In this document: piece by piece, positions 36,519-45,376 of the stretch
Position numbering within the stretch: position 1 is the stretch's first letter
Layout: each line of letters starts with the position of its first letter
Source of the DNA: Micromonospora sp. RP3T
GTDB lineage: Bacteria > Actinomycetota > Actinomycetes > Mycobacteriales > Micromonosporaceae
Reading direction: 5' to 3'
Assembly: GCF_003027925.1 (NCBI RefSeq)
Contig: NZ_PYPS01000005.1
Location: 62,001-126,000 of the forward strand
Length of the DNA stretch: 64,000 bases
Notes under the pieces: generated by a model
Told to the model about the DNA's origin: nothing
The model's database searches: none
What the model saw: the letters and a program-made list of their open reading frames with translations, nothing else
Made by a program: the position numbers and the translations under genes

Positions 36519-38387
36519 ATGGCGGGGCGGATCCGGGACGAGGACATCGCGCTGGTCCGCGAGCGCACCTCCATCGCGGACGTCATCTCCGAGGTGGTGA
36601 CGCTCAAGTCGGCCGGGGGCGGCAACCTCAAGGGGCTCTGCCCGTTCCACGACGAGAAGAGCCCCTCGTTCAACGTGTCGCCCGCCCGCAACGTGTTCTA
36701 CTGCTTCGGCTGCGGGGTCGGCGGCGACGCGATCAAGTTCCTGATGGACGCCGAGCATCTCGGCTTCATCGAGTCGGTGGAGAGCCTCGCCGCCCGTGCC
36801 GGCATCCAGCTTCGCTACGTCGAGGACGACCGGTCCACCCCGCGCGCCCGGCCGCAGCAGGGGCAGCGGCAGCGCCTGGTGGCCGCGCACGCCGCCGCCG
36901 TCGAGTTCTACCGGGCCCAGCTCACCACCGCCGGCGCCCGCCCGGCCCGCGAGTTCCTGGCCCGGCGGGGCTTCGACCGGGCCGCCGCCGAGCGCTACGG
37001 CTGCGGCTTCGCCCCCGACGGGTGGGACCTGCTCACCAGGCACCTGCGCCAACAGGGCTTCAGCCACGACGAGCTGGTCACCGGCGGCCTGTCCCGCCCG
37101 GCCCGGTCGGGCTCGCTGATCGACAGGTTCCGCCGTCGCCTGATGTGGCCGATCCGGGACATCACCGGCGACGTGATCGGCTTCGGCGCCCGCAAGCTGT
37201 TCGACGACGACGACGGCCCGAAGTACCTCAACACCCCCGAGACGCCGATCTACAAGAAGTCGCACGTCCTCTACGGCATCGACCAGGCCAAGCGGGAGAT
37301 CGCCAAGCAGGGCAAGGTGGTGGTGGTCGAGGGTTACACCGACGTGATGGCCTGCCACCTCGCCGACGTCCCGACCGCGGTGGCGACCTGCGGCACGGCG
37401 TTCGGCGGCGACCACATCTCGGTGCTGCGCCGGGTGCTCTTCGACAGCGACGAGCGGGCCGGGGAGATCATCTTCACGTTCGACGGCGACGCCGCCGGCC
37501 AGAAGGCCGCACTGCGCGCGTTCGAGGACGACCAACGCTTCGTCGGGCGGACGTTCATCGCGGTCAGCCCGGACAACATGGACCCGTGCGACCTGCGGCT
37601 GGCCAAGGGCGATCTGGCCGTCCGCGACCTGGTGGCCCGCCGCGAGCCGCTCGTCGACTTCGCGCTCCGGCACGTCATCAACCGGTTCGACCTCGACACC
37701 GTCGACGGCCGGGTCGAGGCGATGCGCCGCGCCGCGCCGCTGGTCGCGAAAATCAAGGACCGGGAGAAACGCCCGGAGTACGTCCGCAAGCTCGCCGGCG
37801 ACCTCGGTATGGAGATCGAGCCGGTGCAGCGCGCCGTGCTGACCGCCGGCAACGGGCAGCCGGCCAACGGTCGGCCCGCGCCGACGCGCCCCGGCCCCGC
37901 CACGCCCGCCGTGGACAGTCCCCGCTCCATGGTGGAGCGGGAGGCGCTGAAGCTGGCGTTGCAGGAGCCGGTGCTGGCCGGCCCGATGTTCGACGCGGTC
38001 GAGGCCGGCGACTACCAGCATCCGGTGCACGCCGCGGTGCGTGTCGCCGTCGCCGAGGCCGGCGGGGCGGCCGGCGCCACCGGCGGCGCGGTCTGGATCG
38101 AGCGGGTCCGTGACGCCTGCGCCGACCTGGCCGCCCAGGCGCTGGTGGGGGAGCTGGCGGTGGAGCCGTTGCGCATCGACGGCGAGCCCGACCCGAGGTA
38201 CGTCTCGGTGACCATGGCCCACTTGCAGTGGAGTTCGGTCACCGGCCGGATCCGCGACCTCAAGTCGAAGATCCAGCGGGTCAACCCGGTGAGCAACAAG
38301 GACGAATACTTCGCCCTGTTCGGGGAGCTGCTCTCGCTCGAACAACACGCGCGGGCCCTGCGCGAGCAGGCCGCCGGAGGACTGTGA
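36519..38387 (+). CDS. dnaG: DNA primase
   Basis: A 622-residue replication primase that makes RNA primers on the lagging strand. The zinc finger is CPFHDEK ... VFYCFGCG (about 43-67). The Toprim domain holds VVVEGYTDVMACH (Glu about 270) and FTFDGDAAGQKAA. The C-terminal DnaB-binding domain follows a Pro/Gly linker (GNGQPANGRPAPTRPGP). The ATG at 36519 follows GAGGAGGTG. The last base of the stop is the first base of the next gene's ATG. Confidence 0.96.
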   Translation: MAGRIRDEDIALVRERTSIADVISEVVTLKSAGGGNLKGLCPFHDEKSPSFNVSPARNVFYCFGCGVGGDAIKFLMDAEHLGFIESVESLAARAGIQLRYVEDDRSTPRARPQQGQRQRLVAAHAAAVEFYRAQLTTAGARPAREFLARRGFDRAAAERYGCGFAPDGWDLLTRHLRQQGFSHDELVTGGLSRPARSGSLIDRFRRRLMWPIRDITGDVIGFGARKLFDDDDGPKYLNTPETPIYKKSHVLYGIDQAKREIAKQGKVVVVEGYTDVMACHLADVPTAVATCGTAFGGDHISVLRRVLFDSDERAGEIIFTFDGDAAGQKAALRAFEDDQRFVGRTFIAVSPDNMDPCDLRLAKGDLAVRDLVARREPLVDFALRHVINRFDLDTVDGRVEAMRRAAPLVAKIKDREKRPEYVRKLAGDLGMEIEPVQRAVLTAGNGQPANGRPAPTRPGPATPAVDSPRSMVEREALKLALQEPVLAGPMFDAVEAGDYQHPVHAAVRVAVAEAGGAAGATGGAVWIERVRDACADLAAQALVGELAVEPLRIDGEPDPRYVSVTMAHLQWSSVTGRIRDLKSKIQRVNPVSNKDEYFALFGELLSLEQHARALREQAAGGL

Positions 38388-38923
38388 TGGGACTCTTCCG
38401 CCGCCGCTCGAAGCTGCCGCCGGCCGACCGCCCGCCGCTCGCCGCCGACGAGCGGGTGCTCGCCTGGGCCGCCGCCGGCAACGGCGAGGGCGACGGCGTG
38501 GTGATCGCCAGCAATCGGGGGCTCTGGCTGCCCGGCCGGGGGGAGCGCCTCGGCTGGCACGACGTCCTCAAGGCGGTGTGGTCCGGCCGGGAACTCACCG
38601 TCACGCCGGCCGAGCCTTTCACCGAGCGGGACGGCTACCTGGTGGTCGCCGACGCCCCGGCCGAGACGTACCTGCTGCTCGATCCGGGGGAGCTGCCGCA
38701 CCAGGTGCGGACGCGGGTCACCGGTTCGGTGGCGTACACCGCGCACCACCCGGTGCCCGGCGGCGCCGGGCGGATCGCGGCCCGGCGGGTGCCGGGGGTG
38801 GACGGTCTGACCTGGACGGTCCGCTACGACCCGGGAACGCCGGCCGACGACGAGGCGGTGGTCGCCGAGACCGGCCGCCTGGTGGCCGAGGCGCGCGCCG
38901 CCACCACACCCGCCGACGCCTGA
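38387..38923 (+). CDS. Conserved hypothetical protein linked to dnaG
   Basis: A 178-residue protein starting in the dnaG stop codon (TGATG), with ribosome site CGGAGG inside dnaG. It begins MGLFRRRSKLPPADRPPLAADERVLAWAAA, then GVVIASNRGLWLPG and ERLGWHDVLKAVWSGRELTV, which resemble bacterial PH-like domains. The dnaG-adjacent position is common in actinobacteria. The function is not known. Confidence 0.8.
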   Translation: MGLFRRRSKLPPADRPPLAADERVLAWAAAGNGEGDGVVIASNRGLWLPGRGERLGWHDVLKAVWSGRELTVTPAEPFTERDGYLVVADAPAETYLLLDPGELPHQVRTRVTGSVAYTAHHPVPGGAGRIAARRVPGVDGLTWTVRYDPGTPADDEAVVAETGRLVAEARAATTPADA

Positions 38924-39095
38924 CCGGGACCGGCGCGGGGTCGGGTCCCCGGCGGCCCGGTGGTGATGACGCGGTTGGTGCCAGTTCGGCGACGGTCTCC
39001 CGGTCCGGCGTGCATCCGGGCGGCTGGCCCGGTGCGCCGCGCATGTCCACCAGGAACGTCCTGGCGCCGCGTGTCCTTGCCTCGGAGGTGCTGAG

Positions 39096-40043
39096 TCAAG
39101 GGCCGGCAACCCGAGCGTCGGCGTTTTGACCGGCGGCCGGAGACGCGAGCGCGATCATCAGCAGCGCCATCGCACAGAAACCGGCCGGCAGGAGGAAGAT
39201 CCAGCCACTGTAGCCCGGAACCAGAAGCGGTGCCGCGACCCCGGTGAGCGCGCCAAGCTGCATGATCGCGGCGAACAGGCCCGCTCCGGCGCTGAGTCCG
39301 CCGCGCACGATGCCGCCCAGGTGCACCATGGCGACGCTCTGCACTCCGGCCGCGAACGGCGCGTAGACGATCTGGGAGGCGACCAGGAAGGCGATGCCAC
39401 CACCGGCGGCCAGCATCCCGAAAGAGGTCAACCCCAGCGCGCAGATGACGATCAACGCCTTGCTGCTGCCGTGGCGGTCTGTCAGGCGCCCCAGCAGCGG
39501 CAGGATGGGCAGCTCGGCCAGGACGCAGGCCAGGAACAGCACGGAGATCCACTGCGGCGCGATGCCGTCCCCGACGACATGCAGAGGGAGATAGACCAGG
39601 CGGAGCGTGTCCGCCGCGATCAACATCAGCACGGCCAGGGAGGCCACGACGACGATCCGGCGCCGCATCGGCGCGGCGTCGGTGGTCGCCTCTACCGTGA
39701 CCGCGTCCCGGTCGCTGCCGGGCAGGCGAACGAACCAGGCGGAGACGCCGATGAGCACCGCGAAGCCGCCCGCCACCGCCAGGGGGTCGATGTGCAGCCC
39801 TTGGGCGTCGGCGAGACTGGCGACGGGCACGAGGCACAGACCGATGACGTAACCAGTGACGAATGTCGCGCGAAGACCGCTGACCAGCCGGGCGTCGCCC
39901 TGGTCGCTGAGCGCGGTGGCGATCCCGATGAGAAGCGGGAAGCCGAGGGTCAGTGCCGCCACCAGTGCGCTGAACACCCAGGCTGGTGCCGGCTCGGCCG
40001 AGCCGTGCACTCCCACCAGGCCTGCCACTCCGCAGGCTGCCAT
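39096..40043 (-). pseudogene. 5'-truncated MFS transporter (SetA-like)
   Basis: A 315-residue open frame with nine or ten hydrophobic segments, ending as a normal MFS protein (YSGWIFLLPAGFCAMALLMI). It resembles SetA/SetB sugar efflux transporters, about 390 residues with 12 helices, but the first two or so helices are missing. Upstream of the ATG the frame stays open for only about 24 codons, then stops at 40116-40118 inside the oppositely oriented methyltransferase remnant. There is no ribosome site. It might still be translated from the internal ATG, but transport is unlikely. Codon use is slightly less GC-biased than that of dnaG. Confidence 0.65.
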
Positions 40044-40064
40044 CGCGCCGAGCGCCCACCACGC

Positions 40065-40631
40065 GAGTGCACCCGGCGGACCTGTTACTGGGCATCCCCG
40101 CCGACAGCGGAAGCGTCACGGCGATCTTGGCCGAGCACGTCATGGAGCACCTCTACTTCGACGACCTGCCTCGCGTGCTCGCCGAGTGTCGACGGATACT
40201 GCGTCCCGGCGCGCCGCTCCGGATCGTCTCACCGGACGCCCTGACGGTCGTTCGACTGCTCGACTGCTCGACTGCTCGACTGCTCGACTGCTCGACTGCT
40301 CGACTGCTCGACTGCTCGGCTGCTCGACTGCTCGGCCGCGGAGACCGATCCCGTCGTCGTGGCCGACACCCGTATGCACCGTTGGGTCCCCGACGGACTC
40401 AACTGGGCGCGCAGCATCAATCGCATCTCACACCAGTGGGGTCAACATCGCAGCCTCCTCACCGCGGGCATCATGACCCGTCTGGTCAGCGCTGCGGGGT
40501 TCAAGCACGTCGAACCACTCGCCACTGACAAGACCAGCTACTTCACGGACGGACTGCCGGACGTGCACCCGCTGCGCTTCCCCGACGAGGATCCCGCCGT
40601 CAACTTCGCTGTGGAGGCCTTGGCTCCGTAG
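40065..40631 (+). pseudogene. Broken SAM-dependent methyltransferase
   Basis: Two frames together give the later part of a class I methyltransferase. Frame 1 (to about 40250) reads GSVTAILAEHVMEHLYFDDL, PRVLAECRRILRPGAPLRIV, SPDAL. Frame 2 (from about 40333) reads DPVVVADTRMHRWVPDGLNW and later LLTAGIMTRLVSAAGFKHVE, stopping at 40631. The SAM-binding motif I (LNLGCG region) is missing upstream, where sequence changes to the divergent MFS gene. An 80-bp run of an 8-bp repeat joins the frames and shifts them by one base. The start near 40065 is the edge of recognisable similarity, not a real start. Confidence 0.7.
40253..40332. repeat. Ten-copy 8-bp tandem repeat (CGACTGCT)
   Basis: Nine exact copies and one variant (CGGCTGCT, ninth position) of CGACTGCT. 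Because 8 is not a multiple of 3, each copy gained or lost moves the reading frame. All three plus-strand frames are open (RLLDCSTA repeated), so no stop lies within the array. Confidence 0.97.
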
Positions 40632-40647
40632 CGAGGACGCCGACGAA

Positions 40648-41277
40648 TCACCTGCCGCGAACGAGGTGGAAACGGGGAACGCCGTCCCCACCGAGGGTGC
40701 TGTCCACCACGAGCTGTGCGAATTCCTCGGGCGCCTGTGCACTCGCGTACGCGTCCTCGGCCGGCATCCACTCATCGACCCACTGCGACTTGGCCTCCGG
40801 CCCGTCACGGTCCAGGCCACGACGAAGTCGCACAGCCGGATCAGCACGACAGAAGATGGTGTACGAGTAGGCTTCCCGCAGTTCCGCCGCAAGGCAAAAG
40901 ACACCCTCGACAATCACCGGGGCTTCGGCCGGGACGTCTATCCAATCGGCCAGCGCAGCGATGTCCCAGTGGTACCGCTGATAGCGCAGCGCCTCGCCGG
41001 CCGCCGCGGGCCTCACGACCTGCCGCCCCAGGCGGGGCAGGTCGAAGAGTGGTCCTACCGCATCCCCCCGGCTGCCGTGCTCCTCCGGCGGAAGATAGAA
41101 GTCATCCACGTGCACGATCGCCGCACCGACGAGCACCTCGCCGAGCTGAGCCGCGAGGGTGCTCTTGCCTGACGCTCCCGATCCGTCGATGCCCACCAGC
41201 ACCCTGGGTCGCCCGCGTGCCGAACCGGCCACGACCCGGGCCAACTCCTCGATGTCGAGCATCGCCGTGTCACTCAT
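40648..41277 (-). CDS. Uridine kinase-like P-loop phosphotransferase
   Basis: A 209-residue kinase. Walker A GIDGSGASGKST near residue 30, then VHVDDFYLPPEEHGSRGDAV as the substrate loop, and a lid with RLRRGLDRDG. These are uridine/nucleoside kinase family features; phosphoribulokinase-like or aminoglycoside-like substrates cannot be excluded. It overlaps the glycosyltransferase remnant by 4 nt, suggesting that they were once one operon. Confidence 0.82.
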   Translation of the reverse strand: MSDTAMLDIEELARVVAGSARGRPRVLVGIDGSGASGKSTLAAQLGEVLVGAAIVHVDDFYLPPEEHGSRGDAVGPLFDLPRLGRQVVRPAAAGEALRYQRYHWDIAALADWIDVPAEAPVIVEGVFCLAAELREAYSYTIFCRADPAVRLRRGLDRDGPEAKSQWVDEWMPAEDAYASAQAPEEFAQLVVDSTLGGDGVPRFHLVRGR

Positions 41278-41645
41278 GACTGCTCCTCCGCGGCAAGCCG
41301 CTGGTTGTTCGCCGAGTAGAGGTCAGGGCGACCGATGTCCCGGGGCCTGCCCTCCGCTGCCGCCGACAACCACTCGTTGGGGCGGCGGCCGTCCTGATCC
41401 ATGACGGGCCGCGCATGGTGCAGATGGACGAGATCGTATCCCCACTGAGGAATGTCGGCCCTCGCCGCGATCCGCTCGAAGAACTCGTTGTCCTCATCGC
41501 CCCGGCCCTCGAAGCGCTCATCGTAACCACCGGCGGCGTAGAACAGATCGGCCGCGACGAAGAGACAGCCACCCCGGTTCGTCATCAGGCGGTAGCCCTC
41601 GGTGGTGGTTCGCTGTGGGGGGTCAACGTAGACCGGTGTGTTCTC
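41274..41645 (-). pseudogene. 5'-truncated glycosyltransferase (GT2/GT7C type)
   Basis: From the first ATG (41585) 103 residues remain, beginning TNRGGCLFVAADLFYAAGGY and DERFEGRGDEDNEFFERI, the galactosyltransferase C-terminal (GT7C) block. The frame is open for another 20 codons upstream (NTPVYVDPPQRTTTEGYRLM), which fits the family, before it meets the end of the MerR gene. The nucleotide-sugar-binding N-terminal domain is absent, so catalysis is unlikely. Confidence 0.65.
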
Positions 41646-42498
41646 AGCGCGCCGTCGCGACGCGTACCGGCACCTGCATCTCGGTCACCCATCGGTCGAG
41701 GTCCGGCGGGCAGTCCAGGTAGACCTCGCGGGCGAAGCCCGGCTCGATCATTCGGTGGCCGTGGTCGTCGATCCAGTTGGCGATCTTCTGCCCGGTCCGG
41801 AACGCCTCCGACATGGGGCCGTGGTGCAGCGCGGTCGCGGCGTACGCAATGGGGGGAAGCGTGACCACCTCGAACCCGGCGGCCGGGCACCCCCCCTCGG
41901 CGGTGCCGATCGGGACCGCCGCGTGCACCCGGATCGTCTCGTCGCCCGGCTCCGTCGGCGCCGGCTCGTACCAGGCGATCGGAGCGCCGGTGATGTCCAC
42001 CCGGTGCCGCTCCAGCAACTCCATCAGTCGCGGATAGAGCGGAGTGAGGTTCTCGGTGATCGACGTCGGGTGGTCGTAGCCGGCGGCGGTGCCGGACAAC
42101 TGCGCCACCCGGACCGCCGGGATGCTCTTCAGGACGACGTCTCCGGTGTCCATGTGTCCCTCGCTCTCGATCATGCGGAGTCGCGCGTCGACCTGGGCCA
42201 GGCGGGCGGTGTCCTGCCGCATGCGTGTGGCCAGTTCGGCCCGGCGCAGGCGCAGCATGCCGCGCAGCTCGGCGGCATCCACCTGCTCGTCGATCAGCGT
42301 CTGCACCTGCGCCAGGGTGAAGCCCAGGTCCTTCAGGGCGGTCACCCGGTTGAGCAGGCGCAGTTGCACGGCGGTGTAGAACCGGTAGCCGCTGTGCGGG
42401 TCGACGTGGGCGGGACGCACCAGGCCGATGGCGTCGTAGTGGCGCAGCATGCGCACCGACACCCGGCCCAGGCCGGCGAACTCTCCGATACTGAACAT
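41644..42498 (-). CDS. MerR family regulator with GyrI-like effector domain
   Basis: A 284-residue activator. The MerR helix-turn-helix is at 1-70 (FSIGEFAGLGRVSVRMLRHY, DPHSGYRFYTAVQLRLLNRV), then a coiled coil to about 115, then a GyrI-like drug-binding domain from KSIPAVRVAQLSG on. BmrR-type proteins of this build bind lipophilic cations and activate efflux genes. No efflux partner is adjacent, only truncated genes. A MerR-type promoter lies just upstream. Confidence 0.92.
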   Translation of the reverse strand: MFSIGEFAGLGRVSVRMLRHYDAIGLVRPAHVDPHSGYRFYTAVQLRLLNRVTALKDLGFTLAQVQTLIDEQVDAAELRGMLRLRRAELATRMRQDTARLAQVDARLRMIESEGHMDTGDVVLKSIPAVRVAQLSGTAAGYDHPTSITENLTPLYPRLMELLERHRVDITGAPIAWYEPAPTEPGDETIRVHAAVPIGTAEGGCPAAGFEVVTLPPIAYAATALHHGPMSEAFRTGQKIANWIDDHGHRMIEPGFAREVYLDCPPDLDRWVTEMQVPVRVATAR

Positions 42499-42507
42499 GG
42501 TCCCCTC

Positions 42508-42538
42508 ACCTTCGGCCCTGACACGGTGTGAGAGTCAA
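42508..42538 (-). promoter_or_regulatory. MerR-type promoter/operator
   Basis: On the minus strand TTGACTCTCACACCGTGTCA (42538-42519) gives a TTGACT -35 with a near-palindrome CTCACAC-c-GTGTCAG filling an overlong 19-bp spacer before GAAGGT, a poor -10. Overlong spacers bridged by a dyad are the hallmark of MerR-activated promoters, so autoregulation is likely. Confidence 0.6.
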
Positions 42539-42594
42539 GCATCGGGATCGGCCCCGAGGCCGGTCGCGTCGTGGTCGCGCCCACCCGATCTCGT

Positions 42595-42840
42595 TCAGCG
42601 GGCTCGTGCCCAGCCGACGAAGCGCTGCGTCAGGGCCTGGGGAGCGGTGCCGTCCCGGGCGGCGGTCAGGTCGGCGGTCGCCTCGCACAGCAGCGTCCCG
42701 AGATGGATCAGCAGCCCGATCCGGTCCTCGCGAAACGCACCGAGCAGCGCCAGCCGGGCGGGGGAGCACGGCCACGCCGCGCCGCAGATCCGGCAGCGCC
42801 AGGACGGGCGGGCCGCGACGTGCGGACGGTACCGGGGCAT
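42595..42840 (-). CDS. Small zinc-ribbon-like protein next to XRE pair
   Basis: An 81-residue protein (MPRYRPHVAARPSWRCRICGAAWPCSPARLALLGAFREDRIGLL starts it, shown here in the short forms WRCRICGAAWPCSPARLALL and FREDRIGLLIHLGTLLCEAT). Two CxxC-like cysteine groups early on suggest a small metal knuckle; the rest is helical. Relatives sit beside DUF397/DUF5753 genes in streptomycetes and are often mislabelled flavin reductase. It is divergent from the XRE gene. Confidence 0.7.
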   Translation of the reverse strand: MPRYRPHVAARPSWRCRICGAAWPCSPARLALLGAFREDRIGLLIHLGTLLCEATADLTAARDGTAPQALTQRFVGWARAR

Positions 42841-42865
42841 GGGCGTACCTCCGTCGCAGTGGGGA

Positions 42866-42901
42866 GGGGCGTCGGCGGACCTCGTCGTGCGCCGACGCCC
42901 C
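42866..42901. other. 12-bp inverted repeat in divergent spacer
   Basis: GGGGCGTCGGCG (42866-42877) and its exact complement (42890-42901), 12 nt apart, lie between the small cysteine protein and the XRE-DUF5753 gene. It could be an operator for the regulator or an RNA hairpin in the leader. The remainder of the 214-bp spacer shows nothing clear. Confidence 0.5.
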
Positions 42902-43054
42902 CGGCCTGGTTCCGCCCGCCGTCCGATCCCGTGAGCGGTTCCGCTGCGTGACAGTCTGGTGACGGGGTGACTACGGTGGGGCGTCCGGCACGGCGACGAC
43001 CAGCGCGTCCGCCGGCCGGCTCCCGGGTGTGTCGAGGATGTACGGAGGCTGTCC

Positions 43055-43858
43055 GTGGAACTGTCGTCCATGCTGGAGCACTTCGCGGAGGAGTTACGGC
43101 TCGCCCGCGCGGCCAACGGCATGTCCCAGACGTCGTTGGCCGAGGCGCTGACGTATTCCGGCGCGCTGGTGGCCAAGGTGGAGACCTGCGAGCGCCGCCC
43201 GAGCCTGGACTTCGCCCGCCGCTGCGACGCGGTGCTCGGCAGCGACGGGCGCTTCGAGCGCATCCAGCGGCGGATCGGCCGGGAGGCCGTGGTGCCGTGG
43301 TTCCGCGACTGGCCCGGCATCGAGGCGGACGCCACCGCGCTGCGTTCGTTCGAGCCGCTCTGCGTGCCGGGCCTGCTCCAGACCGAGGGGTACGCCCGCG
43401 CGCTGCTCTCGGGCGACGGGCTGTTCGCGCCGGACGAGGTGGAGCAGCAGGTGACGATGCGGCTGGACCGCCAGGCGCTGCTGACCCGCGAGCGGCCCCC
43501 GCTGCTCACCTTCGTCGTCGACGAGCACGTGCTGCGCCGGAGCGTCGGCGGGGCGGAGGTGATGCGCGAGCAGGTGCGCCACCTGGTGAAGGCCGGCACG
43601 GGGCTGCCCCGGGTGCGGATCCACGTTGTGCCGCTCACCGTCGGGGCCTACCCTGGCCTGAGTGGTCCGTTCGTGATCGCCACCCCGCCGCACGGCGAGG
43701 ACGTGGTCTATCAGGACGGGCAGCTCCACGCGCAGGTGATCGACCGCGCCGACCACGTGCGGCGGATGGTCGAGGTGTGGGAGTCGATCCGCGGCGAGGC
43801 ACTGTCACACCAGCAGTCCCTCGAATTCCTGACGGAGGTGGCGGAGACATGGACCTGA
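43055..43858 (+). CDS. XRE regulator with DUF5753 (Scr1-family antitoxin-like)
   Basis: A 267-residue protein. The helix-turn-helix is at about 8-60 (LARAANGMSQTSLAEALTYS reads LRLARAANGMSQTSLAEALT). DUF5753 follows from VVPWFRDWPGIEADATALRS with LCVPGLLQTEGYARALLSG, and ends FLTEVAETWT. These proteins pair with a small DUF397 partner in streptomycete morphogenesis-type regulator systems (bldB/whiJ-like). The GTG at 43055 follows CGGAGG. It overlaps the DUF397 gene by 10 nt. Confidence 0.92.
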   Translation: MELSSMLEHFAEELRLARAANGMSQTSLAEALTYSGALVAKVETCERRPSLDFARRCDAVLGSDGRFERIQRRIGREAVVPWFRDWPGIEADATALRSFEPLCVPGLLQTEGYARALLSGDGLFAPDEVEQQVTMRLDRQALLTRERPPLLTFVVDEHVLRRSVGGAEVMREQVRHLVKAGTGLPRVRIHVVPLTVGAYPGLSGPFVIATPPHGEDVVYQDGQLHAQVIDRADHVRRMVEVWESIRGEALSHQQSLEFLTEVAETWT

Positions 43859-44037
43859 GCAACGCCCGGTGGCGCAAGAGCAGCCGCAGCAACGGCCAGG
43901 GCGCCAACTGCGTGGAGGTGGCGGACGCCCGGCCCGGCGGGGTCGCGGTACGCGACTCCAAGGACCCGGCCGGCCCGGTGCTGGCCTTCGCGCCCGACGC
44001 CTGGCACGCGTTCGTCGACCGGCTACCCGCCCGCTGA
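43849..44037 (+). CDS. DUF397 protein
   Basis: A 62-residue protein of the DUF397 family: WRKSSRSNGQGANCVEVADA, then VAVRDSKDPAGPVLAFAPDA, then W..FVD at the end. It overlaps the 3' end of the XRE-DUF5753 gene, its usual partner. In streptomycetes the small partner is thought to modulate the regulator's DNA binding, toxin-antitoxin fashion. Confidence 0.93.
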   Translation: MDLSNARWRKSSRSNGQGANCVEVADARPGGVAVRDSKDPAGPVLAFAPDAWHAFVDRLPAR

Positions 44038-44126
44038 CCGACACCGGGGCGGCGGGACGGCGGGTCGGGAAGGCTCCGGCTCGCCTCCCGCCGTGCCCCG
44101 GCGATCGTCGTGTGCCGCCCCTGCCG

Positions 44127-45227
44127 TCACGACGCGAGCAAGTCCAGCGCAGCGCCGAAAAGGAACATGCACAACGCCGCCACCTTCACCGCGACAAACG
44201 GCGGAGACTTCTTTGATTGATCTTCGAGGAAATTCGCCAGGCGTTTCTGCGCCCGATACCACATGGTCTGAACCGGCAGCCACCCGTTGCCGCTGACCCC
44301 TACAAGGATGCCGACTATCGCGGCCAGGGCAAGGGCCAGGACCAGCAGCAGCATCCCGGCCACCTGATGGAACGCGCCCACCAGGCCGGCACTGACGAAG
44401 CTGCCGCCGGCCAGAAGCGTCAAGACAGCAATGATCGTGTCACTGGTGCCGACCACCCGGCGGGCGTCCGCACTGGTGACGATGGCCCGTTCGACGCGGG
44501 AAAGCTGTCCCATCGCGAGTCTGTCCACGTTGCGTATCAAGAACGCGGACTGCTCATCGCACAGCAATTTGTGCGGCTTCTCGCACAGGTGCTCGTGTTC
44601 GACCTGTTCGACGACCCGTCGGTGGAAATCCCGGTATGCCGGCAAGGAAAGCCGCACGTTCCGCGGCACCCGCCTCGGCGGCGAACTCAGCAGGAAAAAG
44701 CCAACCGGGGTCAGCCCTTGATCCATGAACGGACTCCCGCGGAAGTCCTGTTGCCGGAGGTCCCTCGCGATCATCTCAAGCCGGTTCCAATGCCGCGCAA
44801 GCACCTCGCGCTGAGCCGCACCGACCGACGCGCGCCTCGCCCATGCTGTTGACCATTCCGCGGTAAGCAGGTCGAACACGGCGACGAGGCCGGCCCCCAC
44901 CTGGATCACCTTGCCCGCCCGCGCCACCCAGACGACGGGGATGCCCCACAGGGTGTAGTCATCAGCTAGCTTTCCGTCCCACCAGAGGCTCGCGTGCGGC
45001 CCGACGGCCACGAACAGCACCAACAGGGCAACCCCGATGGCAAGCGGGCGCCGCCACCGGTGGCGTTTGACGTCGGCGGGCCCGGAGGGAACACGTCCTG
45101 GCCGGGAGGGGCGCAATGATCGAGGGCTGGTCGCAGCCTGGCCTGCGGCTTTCCAGTGCCGCTTCGGGGTGGGTGAGCCGAACCTCGGACGGTTCCTGGT
45201 GGTCGGCTTGCCACGACGCGTCGGCAT
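44127..45227 (-). CDS. Unrecognised membrane protein
   Basis: About 366 residues. From the ATG at 45227 a basic N-terminus of 55 residues (many Arg/Pro) precedes a first helix PLAIGVALLVLFVAVG, a short outer loop, a second hydrophobic part VIQVGAGLVAVFDLLT, then a soluble stretch of about 130 residues (HWNRLEMIARDLRQQDFRGS, EHEHLCEKPHKLLCDEQSAF). Three C-terminal helices close it. A TTG nine codons upstream (45254) is an alternative start. Base composition is visibly less GC-rich than its neighbours. I recognise no family. Confidence 0.65.
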   Translation of the reverse strand: MPTRRGKPTTRNRPRFGSPTPKRHWKAAGQAATSPRSLRPSRPGRVPSGPADVKRHRWRRPLAIGVALLVLFVAVGPHASLWWDGKLADDYTLWGIPVVWVARAGKVIQVGAGLVAVFDLLTAEWSTAWARRASVGAAQREVLARHWNRLEMIARDLRQQDFRGSPFMDQGLTPVGFFLLSSPPRRVPRNVRLSLPAYRDFHRRVVEQVEHEHLCEKPHKLLCDEQSAFLIRNVDRLAMGQLSRVERAIVTSADARRVVGTSDTIIAVLTLLAGGSFVSAGLVGAFHQVAGMLLLVLALALAAIVGILVGVSGNGWLPVQTMWYRAQKRLANFLEDQSKKSPPFVAVKVAALCMFLFGAALDLLAS

Positions 45228-45376
45228 GGGTTCATTGGAGCCGATGTGCTCCAACGAGTCGAGCAGCCGACTGACCAGCTCACCGATCTTCGAACCGTTC
45301 TCCGGGGGGTGGCTGGTTATCGGACCCGACCTCGGGGCAAGTCGTGCAGTGACGACACGACGACGAGGGAGGTGCG

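Noticed and set aside
40253..40332. CRISPR array
   Set aside because: Units are contiguous 8-mers with no spacers.
40140..40528. Several short frames made of RLLDCSTA or SSRAVEQS repeats
   Set aside because: Products of translating the 8-bp tandem array in different frames.
44966..45283. 105-codon frame overlapping the unknown membrane protein start
   Set aside because: Different frame of the same strand, no hydrophobic or conserved features.
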